Below are positions 17,842-26,964 of a stretch of DNA of 64,000 nt, piece by piece (position 1 is the stretch's first letter; each line of letters opens with the position of its first letter). Made by a program: the position numbers and the translations under genes. The stretch comes from Sphingomonas montana (GTDB lineage Bacteria; Pseudomonadota; Alphaproteobacteria; Sphingomonadales; Sphingomonadaceae). The stretch is taken from assembly GCF_001956315.1 (NCBI RefSeq), contig NZ_KV887141.1, positions 1-64,000 of the forward strand. The letters run 5' to 3'. The notes beneath the pieces were generated by a model, which did not search any database, had not been told where the DNA came from, and worked only from the letters and a program-made list of their open reading frames with translations.

Positions 17842-18942
17842 TCAGACGTTGAACCGGAACAGCAGAATGTCCCCGTCCGCCACGACATAGTCCTTGCCTT
17901 CCGACCGGAACTTGCCAGCGTCGCGCGCGCCCGCTTCGCCGTTGCAGGCGACATAATCGTCATAGGCGATCGTTTCGGCGCGGATGAAGCCGCGTTCGAA
18001 ATCGGTGTGGATCGCGCCGGCGGCCTGCGGGGCCCTGGAACCGCGCTCGATCGTCCAGGCGCGTGCTTCCTTGGGGCCGACAGTGAAGAAGGTGAGAAGC
18101 TGGAGCAGGTCGTAGCCCGCCCGGATCACGCGGGCGAGACCGGTTTCGGTGAGGCCGAGGTCCGACAGGAAATCGACCCGGTCGGCCGGGGCCATCGTCG
18201 CGATCTCCGCCTCGATCGCGGCGGAGACGACGACGGACTTCGCGCCTTCGGCCACCGCCTTCGCAGCGACGCGGGCGCTGAGCGCGTTGCCGTCCGCCGC
18301 GGCGCTTTCGTCCACGTTGCAGACGTACAGGACGGGCTTCGACGTCAGCAGCTGCGCCTGAGCAAAGATGCGAGCCTCGTCCTCGTCCTTGGGCACCGTC
18401 AGCCGGGCGGGCTTGCCTTCGCGCAGCAGGTCGAGCGCCTGGCCCAGGACGGAGGCGGCGATCTTGGCCTCCTTGTCGCCCTGCATCGCTTTCTTCTGGG
18501 CGGCGGGCACGCGCTTTTCCAGGCTGTCGAGGTCGGACAGCATCAGTTCGGTCTCGACCGTCTCGGCGTCGGCGATCGGATCGACCTTGCCCTCGACATG
18601 CGTCACGTCGCCATCCTCGAAACAGCGCAGGACGTGGACGATCGCGTCGACCTCGCGGATGTTGGCGAGGAACTGGTTGCCGAGCCCTTCGCCCTTCGAC
18701 GCGCCGCGGACGAGCCCCGCGATATCGACGAAACCGAGCTGCGTTTCGATGATCTTGGCCGATCCGCCGATTCTGGCGATCGTATCGAGCCGCGGATCGG
18801 GCACCGCAACCTGGCCGACATTCGGTTCGATCGTGCAGAACGGATAGTTCGCCGCCTGCGCCGCCGCGGTTTCGGTCAGCGCGTTGAAGAGGGTGGACTT
18901 GCCGACGTTCGGAAGCCCCACGATGCCGCAGCGGAAACCCAT
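17842..18942 (-). CDS. ychF: Redox-regulated ATPase YchF (OBG family)
   Basis: A P-loop NTPase of the OBG/YchF class that prefers ATP, binds ribosomes and modulates oxidative stress responses. The P-loop GLPNVGKST begins at residue 9. FVDIAGLVRGASKGEGLGN supplies G3, and the NVDE region takes the place of the usual NKxD. The C-terminal TGS-like domain reads TFFTVGPKEARAWTI and ends DGDILLFRFNV. ATG 18942 gives 366 residues, the standard size; an upstream extension is non-coding. Convergent with ogt, divergent from the DUF4142 gene. Confidence 0.96.
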   Translation of the reverse strand: MGFRCGIVGLPNVGKSTLFNALTETAAAQAANYPFCTIEPNVGQVAVPDPRLDTIARIGGSAKIIETQLGFVDIAGLVRGASKGEGLGNQFLANIREVDAIVHVLRCFEDGDVTHVEGKVDPIADAETVETELMLSDLDSLEKRVPAAQKKAMQGDKEAKIAASVLGQALDLLREGKPARLTVPKDEDEARIFAQAQLLTSKPVLYVCNVDESAAADGNALSARVAAKAVAEGAKSVVVSAAIEAEIATMAPADRVDFLSDLGLTETGLARVIRAGYDLLQLLTFFTVGPKEARAWTIERGSRAPQAAGAIHTDFERGFIRAETIAYDDYVACNGEAGARDAGKFRSEGKDYVVADGDILLFRFNV

Positions 18943-19101
18943 ATGATGTTCGTCCTGTACCCGGTCGGATCCGCCGGCGTGACACCGGGGTTTGCGGGGC
19001 GAATAGCCGGCCCTGCGCGCGGACGCCAGCCGTGCCGGGCGGAACCGCGCACGTCCGCGCGGTGTTGGGCAATCATTCGATACGGAATCAAGGTGAATAT
19101 T

Positions 19102-19653
19102 ATGAAGCGCATGATGATGATTGCGGCGCTGATGCTGGCGACGACCGGTCCGGCGATGGCGCAGACGATGGCGGCGACCGACGTCGGCGTGCAGCCGATG
19201 GCCGGCACGTCGGCCACCGACTATGTCAAGCTGGCCGCAGACGGCGACATGTACGAGATCGCATCGAGCAAGCTGGCAATGTCGAAGGCGCAGCGCCCCG
19301 ACGTGAAAAAATTCGCGCGCGAGATGGTGAGCGATCATCAGGCGACGACCAAGACGCTGATGGCGGCACTCAAGAACCCGGACCGTACGATCGCAAAGCC
19401 CGGCACGCGCATGTCGACCGGCAACGAAGCGAAGATCGCACTGCTGAAGAAGGCGCCGAAGGCGAGCTTCGACGACCTGTACCTGCAGCAGCAGATGCAG
19501 GCGCATCAGACGGCCTGGGCGCTGCACGGCGGGTACGCGACCGACGGCACCGACCCGGCGTTGAAGCAGGTTGCCAGCACCGCGGTTCCGGTGATCGAAC
19601 GTCACCTGATGCATGTGAAGCAGATGACCACGACGGCGATGTCGGGCATGTGA
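19102..19653 (+). CDS. DUF4142 family exported protein
   Basis: A 183-residue protein with a signal peptide (MKRMMMIAALMLATTGPAMA, cleaved after AMA-Q). The mature part shows the DUF4142 pattern DYVKLAADGDMYEIASSKLA, then FAREMVSDHQATTKTL and a distal HLMHVKQM. This is a ferritin-like four-helix arrangement rich in His and Met. Family members are periplasmic, often linked to stress, and have no proven activity. It is followed by a good terminator, so it is probably a single-gene unit. Confidence 0.86.
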   Translation: MKRMMMIAALMLATTGPAMAQTMAATDVGVQPMAGTSATDYVKLAADGDMYEIASSKLAMSKAQRPDVKKFAREMVSDHQATTKTLMAALKNPDRTIAKPGTRMSTGNEAKIALLKKAPKASFDDLYLQQQMQAHQTAWALHGGYATDGTDPALKQVASTAVPVIERHLMHVKQMTTTAMSGM

Positions 19654-19720
19654 TCCAACGGCGGTGGGGCCTTGGGTCCTGCCACCGGCGGGTTAGATGT
19701 TTCAGCTTTGTCGAGACGGG

Positions 19721-19756
19721 AAAGGCCGGCCGCGGGAAACCGTGAGCCGGCTTTTT
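19721..19756 (+). terminator. Terminator after the DUF4142 gene
   Basis: GCCGGC at 19725-19730 pairs with GCCGGC at 19746-19751, extended by AAAG/CTTT and followed by five T residues. It lies 70 bp past the DUF4142 stop. Confidence 0.75.
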
Positions 19757-19897
19757 CTTGTCCGGATCGTCGAAGCCGGACGGTCGATCACGGTGCGCAA
19801 TGGACGTCGTGGGGCCGCGCCATAGTGCCGCCGGGAAACTGGTGGACCGGCAGGCACCAAGTGGCTCATGTTCGGGCGAAATCCGAAGGGGGGGAAC

Positions 19898-20695
19898 ATG
19901 GCAGGCTTGCGAATCTGGGGCGGCGTGGCGGCGGTCGCGTGTCTGGCGGTACCGGCCGTTGCGGCGGATGTCGGCGAGCGGGCGGCGATCGCGCGCGCGC
20001 TGGCGCGTGGGAACAACATCTATGCCTATGACCGGGCAGCATGGGTGACGACGGATGCGCTGATGGCGGCAATTTCGGACGCACAGAAGCGAGAGATACG
20101 TGGCTGGGTGGTGGCACCCGCTCCAGGGGACCGGTTGACCGTGACCTATTACGGGCTGACGGGCGCGAAGCCCTATGCGATCTTCACGGCTGACACCGAT
20201 GGGCGCACGGTCGGCAACAAGCGGATGTGGGCTGCGAACGACGCGCGCGATCTGACGCCCGAGCTCATCGCGCAGAGCCAGGTGCGCGACCGGATGATGC
20301 GAGTGAACCTGCGGCCATGCACGCCGGCGCGGTTCAACAGCGTTATCCTGCCGCCGGAGACGAACGGCGGGCCGTATATCGGTTACCTGCTGTCGCCGCA
20401 GACCGATGATACTGGCTATCCGGCCGGCGGGCATTACCGGGTCGAGGTTTCGCGGACCGGCGAGGTCGTGTCGCAGCGGTCGTTCACGAAGAGTTGCATC
20501 ACGCTGGGCGGCCGGGCGCCGGATGGCGCCAAGCCCGCTGCTTTGGTGGTCAGCCATATCCTGGACCCGGTGCCGACCGAGATCCATGTGTTCGTGTCGC
20601 TTGCGACGGGGCTGCCGCTCTATGTTGCGACCGGGCCGGACGCGACGTGGAAGGTCACGGGGACGGCAATCGAGCGGGTGAAGACGCCGGGCTGA
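19898..20695 (+). CDS. Secreted hypothetical protein
   Basis: A 265-residue protein with a signal peptide (MAGLRIWGGVAAVACLAVPAVAA). The mature region contains NNIYAYDRAAWVTTDAL, KREIRGWVVAP and a C-terminal half alternating strands and polar turns (GYLLSPQTDDTGYPAGGHYR, EIHVFVSLATGLPLYVAT). Two cysteines (in LRPCTPA and KSCITLGG) could form a disulfide. I do not recognise a domain. ATG 19898 is preferred over 19868 because a strong AAGGGGGG precedes it and the signal peptide starts there. It converges with pth five bases away. Confidence 0.72.
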   Translation: MAGLRIWGGVAAVACLAVPAVAADVGERAAIARALARGNNIYAYDRAAWVTTDALMAAISDAQKREIRGWVVAPAPGDRLTVTYYGLTGAKPYAIFTADTDGRTVGNKRMWAANDARDLTPELIAQSQVRDRMMRVNLRPCTPARFNSVILPPETNGGPYIGYLLSPQTDDTGYPAGGHYRVEVSRTGEVVSQRSFTKSCITLGGRAPDGAKPAALVVSHILDPVPTEIHVFVSLATGLPLYVATGPDATWKVTGTAIERVKTPG

Positions 20696-20700
20696 ACCCG

Positions 20701-21267
20701 TCAGGCCAGCCGGCGCGAGACTTCGTTCAGGAAACGGACGTCGTCGCGGGCGGCGAGGAGCGGGGCTTCGGCGGCGATCGCGCCGAGCATGGCGGCGAGT
20801 GGGTCCATCTCCGCCTTGGCGTAGTTGCCGAGCACGTGGCCGGTGACGCGGTCCTTGTGGCCGGGATGGTCGATGCCGATCCGGACGCGGCGGAAGGCGT
20901 TGCCGATGTGCGCGTCGGCGGAGCGCAGGCCATTGTGGCCCGCATTGCCGCCGCCGGTCTTCACCTTCACCTTGAACGCGGCGAGATCGAGTTCGTCGTG
21001 GAAGATGGTGAGCGCATCCTCGCCGAGCTTGTAGAAGCGCAGCGCCTCGCCGATCGCGCGGCCGCTATCGTTCATGAAGGTGGCGGGTTTGAGCAGCAGG
21101 ACCTTGTCCGGGCCGATCCGGCCGGGGGCGAGCCAGCCCTGGAACTGTTTTTTCCACGGGCCGAAGCCGTGGACCTCGGCGATCGCATCGACCGCCATGA
21201 AGCCGACATTGTGACGGTGGAGCGCATATTCCGCGCCGGGATTACCCAGGCCGACCCAGATCTGCAT
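20701..21267 (-). CDS. pth: Peptidyl-tRNA hydrolase
   Basis: Releases tRNA from peptidyl-tRNA dropped by ribosomes. The family blocks are WVGLGNPGAEY, RHNVGFM with catalytic His19, LLKPATFMNDSG, IFHDELDL with the catalytic Asp, and KTGGGNAGHNGLRS. At 188 residues it is full length. It follows rplY on the same strand (158-bp gap), a pairing seen in many bacteria. Confidence 0.96.
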   Translation of the reverse strand: MQIWVGLGNPGAEYALHRHNVGFMAVDAIAEVHGFGPWKKQFQGWLAPGRIGPDKVLLLKPATFMNDSGRAIGEALRFYKLGEDALTIFHDELDLAAFKVKVKTGGGNAGHNGLRSADAHIGNAFRRVRIGIDHPGHKDRVTGHVLGNYAKAEMDPLAAMLGAIAAEAPLLAARDDVRFLNEVSRRLA

Positions 21268-21425
21268 GTGCTGGCGTCCTGTTCGGGTGGGCTAATCGTT
21301 TGGGTGTCGCGTAGCCGCTTTGCACGGCTCGTCTTTGAAAGGATCGCCGCCACCGACGCCCCCCTGGGACGTCGGTGGCGGCGGGCCGAAGCCGTCCCGC
21401 CCCCGCGAAGGGAGCGGGAAGAGCC

Positions 21426-22088
21426 TCAGTCTTCCTTCTCTGCTGCGGCTTCCGCCTCGGCAGCGGCCGACTGCTCGGCAGCGAGCGCCTCGTCAGCAGC
21501 TTCGTCTTCGGCGTTCGGGATCGTCGGGGCAGCCATCGTCGCGATCGTGAAATCGCGGTCGGTGATCGCCGGGGTAACGCCGTTGGGCAGCGTGACGTTG
21601 CTGATGTGGATCGAGTCGCCGACTTCGACGCCGGCCAGCGAGATCGTGATCTCGCCCGGAATCTCGGACGCGTCGCAGACCAGGTCGATTTCATGCTGGA
21701 CGATGTTCAGCACGCCGCCGCGCTTGATGCCCTTCGACTCTTCCTGATCGACGAACACGACGGGCACCGAGACGGTGATCGTGGCATGTTCGGAAATACG
21801 CAGGAAATCGACGTGCATCGGCCGGTCGGTGACCGGGTGGAAATGCACATCCTTGGGGATCGTGCGGATAGCGGCGCCGGCAACGCCGTCAACCATGATG
21901 ACCGAATTCATGAAATGCCCGGTGCTGAGCATCTTGACCAGGGCCTTTTCCTCGACGTGGATCGAGAGGGCTTCCTGCTTGTTGCCGTAGATCACGGCGG
22001 GTACGCGGCCTTCACGACGCATGGCTCGGGAGGCTCCCTTGCCAGCCCGATCGCGCGTCTCGGCCGACAGTGTGAGCTGATCGCTCAT
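21426..22088 (-). CDS. rplY: 50S ribosomal protein L25 (CTC form)
   Basis: 5S-rRNA-binding ribosomal protein of the long L25/Ctc type. The N-terminal RNA-binding domain reads [19 protein letters not shown]. The C-terminal beta domain continues through [19 protein letters not shown] and [19 protein letters not shown]. The last 30 residues are an acidic Glu/Ala tail ([10 protein letters not shown]), common in alphaproteobacteria. Length 220 residues. Upstream of pth in the same orientation. Confidence 0.95.
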   Translation of the reverse strand: MSDQLTLSAETRDRAGKGASRAMRREGRVPAVIYGNKQEALSIHVEEKALVKMLSTGHFMNSVIMVDGVAGAAIRTIPKDVHFHPVTDRPMHVDFLRISEHATITVSVPVVFVDQEESKGIKRGGVLNIVQHEIDLVCDASEIPGEITISLAGVEVGDSIHISNVTLPNGVTPAITDRDFTIATMAAPTIPNAEDEAADEALAAEQSAAAEAEAAAEKED

Positions 22089-22240
22089 ATTATGTCTCCA
22101 GACATTGATGTTGACCCCACGCCGCGCCTCCAGGGATGACCATGGCGGGGATTGGCGCGCGTAGCGGGAATTTGCGGATTTTGCAATGCGGGTGCGGACT
22201 GGGAGGGGGCTTCGCTCGGGGTAGCGGGTCTGTCCAGCCT

Positions 22241-22284
22241 AAGCCCCTCTCCCCAACCCTCTCCCCGGAGGGGCGAGGGGGCTT
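22241..22284. repeat. Dispersed palindromic repeat, family B (intergenic copy)
   Basis: The element begins AAGCCCC and ends GGGGGCTT, with CTCTCCCCAACCCTCTCCCC in the left half and a G-rich right half. The same CCTCTCCC-AACCCTCTCCCCGG string is found inside glyS at about 24500-24520. It sits between rplY and glyQ. Confidence 0.8.
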
Positions 22285-22362
22285 GGTCTTGCGCTGCCTT
22301 GACGCTTTGCCTGTCGGTGACGCAAGGGTTTCGGCACATTATTTAAAGTCCGAAGGCCTCCC

Positions 22363-23289
22363 ATGCCCGACCTCAAGCCGCTCAGTTTTCAGGGCCTGAT
22401 CCTGACACTCCACGACTATTGGAGCCGTCACGGCTGCGTCATTCTGCAACCCTACGACATGGAGATGGGGGCGGGGACGTTCCACCCGGCGACGACGTTG
22501 CGCGCGCTGGGGCCGAAGCCCTGGAAGGCCGCCTATGTCCAGCCGTCGCGGCGGCCGACGGACGGGCGGTACGGGGAAAACCCGAACCGGTTGGGGCATT
22601 ATTATCAGTATCAGGTGATCCTGAAGCCGAGCCCGGACGACCTGCAGGACCTGTATCTCGGGTCGCTGGCGAAGATCGGGATCGATTTCACCGCGCACGA
22701 CATCCGGTTCGTCGAGGACGATTGGGAGAGCCCGACGCTGGGCGCCTGGGGGCTGGGCTGGGAAGTCTGGTGCGACGGGATGGAGGTGACGCAGTTCACC
22801 TATTTCCAGCAGGTCGGCGGTTACGACTGCAAGCCGGTGGCGGGCGAGCTGACCTACGGGCTCGAGCGGCTGGCGATGTATATCCAGGGTGTCGACAATG
22901 TGTACGATCTGGCGTTCAACGACGACGGCGTGACCTATGGTGATGTGTTCCTGGAGAACGAGAAGCAGTTTTCGAAGTATAATTTCGAGGCGGCCAATAC
23001 CGAGACGCTCTTCAAGCAGTTCACCTTGGCGGCGGACGAGGCGCGCGCGCTGATCGACGCAAAGTTGCCGTTGCCGGCGTACGATCAGGCGATCAAGGCG
23101 AGCCATATCTTCAACACGTTGCAGGCGCGCGGCGTCATCTCGGTAGCGGAGCGCGCGGCCTATATGGGCCGGGTGCGCGATCTGGCGAAGGGCAGTTGCC
23201 AGGCGTGGATGGCGCATAATGGCTGGGACGACGAGGGCGTGAAGTTGGCCGCTACGGCGCCAGGCATGACCGGTCAGGATGCGAACTGA
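22363..23289 (+). CDS. glyQ: Glycyl-tRNA synthetase alpha subunit
   Basis: Catalytic subunit of the bacterial alpha2-beta2 GlyRS. Typical blocks: [77 protein letters not shown] and [12 protein letters not shown]. At 308 residues the length is normal. The stop overlaps the glyS start by one base (TGATG), so expression is coupled and keeps the two subunits balanced. Confidence 0.97.
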   Translation: MPDLKPLSFQGLILTLHDYWSRHGCVILQPYDMEMGAGTFHPATTLRALGPKPWKAAYVQPSRRPTDGRYGENPNRLGHYYQYQVILKPSPDDLQDLYLGSLAKIGIDFTAHDIRFVEDDWESPTLGAWGLGWEVWCDGMEVTQFTYFQQVGGYDCKPVAGELTYGLERLAMYIQGVDNVYDLAFNDDGVTYGDVFLENEKQFSKYNFEAANTETLFKQFTLAADEARALIDAKLPLPAYDQAIKASHIFNTLQARGVISVAERAAYMGRVRDLAKGSCQAWMAHNGWDDEGVKLAATAPGMTGQDAN

Positions 23290-25697
23290 TGGCTGATTTC
23301 CTGCTCGAACTCCTGTCCGAGGAAATCCCTGCGCGGATGCAGGAGAAGGCGTGCGCGGACCTGGCGCGGCTGTTCGCGGCCGAGCTGGCGAAGGCCGGGT
23401 TGGCGGCGGACGCGGTGGAGACCTTTGCGACGCCGCGGCGGCTGGCACTGATCGCGCGAGGTCTGCCGCTGGCGACCGAGCCGGTGGCGGAGGAGGTGAA
23501 GGGGCCGCGTGCCGATGCGCCGCCGCAGGCGCTGGCCGGGTTCCTGGGCAAGACCGGGCTGACGCGCGAGCAGCTGGTCGAGCGGGCCGATGCCAAGGGC
23601 AACGTCATTCTGTTCGCGGTGACCGAGAAGCCGGGGCGGGCGACGGCTGCCGTCTTGGCCGAAGCGGTGCCGGCCATCATTCGCGGCTTCCCGTGGCCGA
23701 AATCGATGCGCTGGGGGGCGGAGTCCGCCAGCACCGCGTCGCTGCGCTGGGTGCGGCCGCTGAAGGGGATCGTGGCGCTGCTCGACGAGATGGTCGTGCC
23801 GATCGAGATCGCGGGCATCGTGTCTGGCGCCGCCACGGTCGGCCACCGGTTCCATCATCCCGAACCGATCACGATCGGGTCTGCGGACGACTATGCGTTC
23901 AAGCTGCGCACCGCGCACGTCATCCTGGACCCGGCCGAACGGCGGGCGATCATTCGCGACGGGGCTGCTGCGGTTGCGGCGGCGGCCGGGCTGACGGTGG
24001 TGCCGGACGAGGGGCTGGTCGCGGAAAATGCCGGGCTGACCGAGTGGCCGGTGCCGTTGCTGGGCGCGTTCGACCCGGCGTATCTGGCGGTGCCGCGCGA
24101 GGTGATCCAGCTGACCATGCGGACCAACCAGAAATATTTCGCGCTGGTCGATGCCGCGGGGGCGCTGGCGCCGAACTTCGTCTGCACGGCGAACATCATG
24201 GCGCGCGATGACGGTGTCGGGGTCGTGGCGGGCAATGCCAAGGTGCTGGCGGCGCGGTTGTCGGATGCGAAGTTCTTCTGGGAACAGGATCTGAAGGTAA
24301 AGTTGGCGGAGAGCGCCAAGAAGCTGGACCAGATCGTGTTTCACGAGAAGCTGGGCACGGTAGCGGACAAGGTCGACCGCGTGGCGAAGCTGGCGCGGTG
24401 GTTGGTGGAGGAGGGGATCGCTTCTTCTTCCCCCTCTCTCCTGCGGGGAGAGGGGAGCAACCTCGCCGCCGGCGTTACGCCCGAGGAAGAGGTCGCACCC
24501 CTCTCCCAACCCTCTCCCCGGGGGGGGGAGGGCTTTGCCCGCGACGAGCTTGCGCAGATGGCCGAAACCGCGGCGCGACTGTGCAAGGCGGACCTCGTCA
24601 CTGGCATGGTCGGCGAGTTCCCCGAATTGCAGGGCATCATGGGCGGCTATTATGCCCGCGCGGAAGGCTATCCCGACGCGGTCGCCGACGCGATCCGCGA
24701 CCATTACAAGCCGGTCGGGCAGGGCGACGACGTGCCGACTGCACCGGTGACTGTGGCGGTTTCGTTGGCGGACAAGCTGGATACGATCATATCCTTCTTC
24801 GCGATCGGTGAGAAACCGACGGGCTCGAAAGACCCGTTTGCTCTCCGACGTGCCGCGTTGGGCGTCATCCGCACCGTGCTGGATCATGGGTTGCGTCCCG
24901 CAATGATGGACGTTTTCTTGCAGGGGCAACTGCCCCGGGAGAGTAACGACTTCGAGGCGGCCGTCGCTGCGGTCTGGTCCGATCTCAAGCACGACGATGC
25001 GTTAGCCGAACGCTATCTTTCGGAAATCGGATCGAGTGCGTCGTTGGGCGCGGGTGCCGTTCTAGCGCGGCAAATCCAGCTGGAGCATATGGCAGGCGCG
25101 ACACTGAGCGACGATCAGAAGCTGATGATCGCGCAGGGTCATGTTCAGATCAAACAGGCCGTCCAATTCGACCCGATGTCGAAGGCCGCGTCCGAGCTGC
25201 TGGACTTCTTCGCGGACCGTTTGAAGGTGCAGCAGAAGGAAGCAGGCGTTCGGCATGACCTGATCGATGCTGTGTTCGCGCTTGGTGGCGAGGACGACCT
25301 CGTTCGGTTGCTGGCGCGGGTGCGTGCCTTGCAGGCGTTTGTCGAGACGCCGGATGGGATCGACCTGTTGGCGGGGTATAAGCGGGCGGCCAATATCCTG
25401 AAGAAGGAAGCGCCGGCGGAGGCCGGGGGCAGCGACCATGTGATGGAGCCGGCGGAGGCAGAGCTGGTGGCCGCGCTGGATGAGGCGGAGCCGGCGGCGG
25501 AGGCTGCGGTTGCGGCGGAAGACTTTGGCAGTGCGATGGCGGCACTGAGCCAGCTGCGCGGGCCGATCGATGCGTTTTTCGAGGACGTTACGGTGAACGA
25601 CCCCGATCCGGCAAAGCGCGCGGCGCGGTTGGCGCTGCTGGGCCGGATCCGGGCGGCGGTGCACCGCGTGGCCGATTTCTCGCGGATCGAGGGGTAG
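23289..25697 (+). CDS. glyS: Glycyl-tRNA synthetase beta subunit, with repeat-derived insertion
   Basis: tRNA-binding subunit of GlyRS. It begins with the invariant FLLELLSEEIPARM and includes FPWPKSMRWG, RTNQKYFALVD and GMVGEFPELQGIMGGYYAR. With 802 residues it is longer than the usual 690-760. Residues 378-416, encoded by 24420-24536, are an extra segment made of a family B palindromic repeat (SSPSLLRGEG and SQPSPRGGEG). It lies between the EEGI and the ARDELAQMAETAARLCKADL that flank it, a loop position, and leaves the frame open. Downstream of about 24780 the codon use is somewhat less G/C-biased than upstream. The protein is presumably functional. Confidence 0.95.
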   Translation: MADFLLELLSEEIPARMQEKACADLARLFAAELAKAGLAADAVETFATPRRLALIARGLPLATEPVAEEVKGPRADAPPQALAGFLGKTGLTREQLVERADAKGNVILFAVTEKPGRATAAVLAEAVPAIIRGFPWPKSMRWGAESASTASLRWVRPLKGIVALLDEMVVPIEIAGIVSGAATVGHRFHHPEPITIGSADDYAFKLRTAHVILDPAERRAIIRDGAAAVAAAAGLTVVPDEGLVAENAGLTEWPVPLLGAFDPAYLAVPREVIQLTMRTNQKYFALVDAAGALAPNFVCTANIMARDDGVGVVAGNAKVLAARLSDAKFFWEQDLKVKLAESAKKLDQIVFHEKLGTVADKVDRVAKLARWLVEEGIASSSPSLLRGEGSNLAAGVTPEEEVAPLSQPSPRGGEGFARDELAQMAETAARLCKADLVTGMVGEFPELQGIMGGYYARAEGYPDAVADAIRDHYKPVGQGDDVPTAPVTVAVSLADKLDTIISFFAIGEKPTGSKDPFALRRAALGVIRTVLDHGLRPAMMDVFLQGQLPRESNDFEAAVAAVWSDLKHDDALAERYLSEIGSSASLGAGAVLARQIQLEHMAGATLSDDQKLMIAQGHVQIKQAVQFDPMSKAASELLDFFADRLKVQQKEAGVRHDLIDAVFALGGEDDLVRLLARVRALQAFVETPDGIDLLAGYKRAANILKKEAPAEAGGSDHVMEPAEAELVAALDEAEPAAEAAVAAEDFGSAMAALSQLRGPIDAFFEDVTVNDPDPAKRAARLALLGRIRAAVHRVADFSRIEG
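24420..24536. repeat. Family B repeat inserted in frame inside glyS
   Basis: Two adjacent hairpins lie within the coding region. CCCCTCTC (24431-24438) pairs with GAGAGGGG (24448-24455), and CCCTCTCCCC (24510-24519) faces the G-run ending GGAGGG at 24532. About 50 bases of unique spacer lie between them. The second hairpin closely matches the intergenic element at 22241-22284. The whole segment is a multiple of three and lacks stops in the glyS frame. Confidence 0.8.
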
Positions 25698-25931
25698 GCG
25701 GGCGGTCGCCGGCCCGCTGCGTCCGGAAGGATGCGAGGCCGGCGACACTGTCTGGAGCGCCACGACTTAACGCAGGACGCCCGTACCGCGCCTGGTGAAG
25801 GAAGCGGCCAACCGTGGCCGAAGGGCCGGCCAACACACCAACTTCACCGGAGAAAATGTTTGGTCACGTCACCGGCGACCGTCTGCCGCATGACTGAACC
25901 AGTTCCGGCCCAGCCAAGCGGCGGGCCGGGT

Positions 25932-26174
25932 TCAGAGGATTTCGCGGGGCGGCTCGCCGGGTTTGACGGCGGGTTCGAGCATGCGGTGGAGGTGGACGAC
26001 GACATATTTCATCTCGGCGTCGTCGACGGTCCGCTGTGCAGCAGCGCGCCAGGCGCTTTCCGCACTTTTATAGTCGGGGAAGACGCCGACGAAATCGATC
26101 GCATCGAGATCGGCGAAATCGAGCGTCCGAGGGTCGGCCACGCGGCCGCCGAAAACGAGGTGCAGTTTGCTCAT
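25932..26174 (-). CDS. DUF4170 family small protein
   Basis: An 80-residue soluble protein starting KLHLVFGGRVADPRTLDF and containing VGVFPDYKSAESAWRAAAQ and DDAEMKYVVVHLHRMLEP. This is the pattern of DUF4170, common in alphaproteobacteria and of unknown function. The 234 bp between glyS and this gene hold nothing recognisable. It lies downstream of the MlaC-like gene on the same strand but 85 bp away. Confidence 0.8.
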   Translation of the reverse strand: MSKLHLVFGGRVADPRTLDFADLDAIDFVGVFPDYKSAESAWRAAAQRTVDDAEMKYVVVHLHRMLEPAVKPGEPPREIL

Positions 26175-26258
26175 GAAATATGTCCGATGCCGTAGGGTCC
26201 GGGGATCGCGGACCGACTATCGACGATCCGCGATCCAGACAACCCTCTTAGCCCAGCC

Positions 26259-26864
26259 TTAGCCAGCGCGCGACTGCATGAGCTTGACCAGGCCGTCGAA
26301 GCCCTGACGCTGGATGACCGAGTTGAAGTCGTTCGCCTGCGTGATGCCGAGGTTAATGCCCGCGACGGTCAGGTTGCTGACCTTCCACGCGCCACCGGTG
26401 CGCTCGACGGTCCAAGTGGCATTGATCGGGCTGGCGCCACCCGGCTGGACGACCTGCGTCAGCACTTGTGCGCTGTTACCGGCAGGTACGACGCGGACGA
26501 TCCGCACGTCGGCACGGGCATATTGCTGAAGCCGATCGGCATAGGTGTTGATGAGGAAGCTGGGGAACGCGGCCTTGTAAGCGGCGCGTTGCTGCGGCGT
26601 GATCCGCGCGACATGGGCACGGATCAGACGGTCACCAATCTGATCGACCGCGAAATGCTGGGCCAGCAGCGTGCGGAACTGCGACCGGGCGGCGGTGCGG
26701 CTGCCGGTACGGAGCGCACCGAGACCGGCATCGGCCAGTGTATCGACAAAGCGGCCGGGATCGCTGTTGTCGATCCGGACCTGCGCGGTCGCGGGCAGGA
26801 GCGGCACGACGGCACCGGCGGACAGGATGGCGGCGGCAAAGGCCGCGCGAATGGTGATACGCAT
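26259..26864 (-). CDS. MlaC/Ttg2D-like phospholipid carrier
   Basis: A periplasmic protein of 201 residues with a signal peptide (ITIRAAFAAAILSAGAVVPLLPATAQ). The mature part shows the MlaC pattern FRTLLAQHFAVDQIGDRLI, ITPQQRAAYKAAFPSFLINTYA and WTVERTGGAWKVSNLTVAGINL. It would shuttle phospholipids between the outer-membrane Mla proteins and the inner-membrane MlaFEDB transporter. The rest of the Mla system is not adjacent, so this may be an orphan copy. ATG 26864 follows CAGGAGTTCGTTC, a good ribosome site; a longer frame starting at 26936 is unlikely. Confidence 0.88.
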   Translation of the reverse strand: MRITIRAAFAAAILSAGAVVPLLPATAQVRIDNSDPGRFVDTLADAGLGALRTGSRTAARSQFRTLLAQHFAVDQIGDRLIRAHVARITPQQRAAYKAAFPSFLINTYADRLQQYARADVRIVRVVPAGNSAQVLTQVVQPGGASPINATWTVERTGGAWKVSNLTVAGINLGITQANDFNSVIQRQGFDGLVKLMQSRAG

Positions 26865-26964
26865 GAACGAACTCCTGAAAACATGACTACGGCGCCCCCG
26901 CATGGAGGACGCCGTAGAAGACTTGCCCTGAACCACCGTTTAACCGGCCGGTTCCGCGGGATGC

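Noticed and set aside
23289-25697. glyS as a pseudogene or frameshift because of its excess length
   Set aside because: The extra segment is a multiple of three with no stop, and all conserved blocks before and after are intact in one frame.
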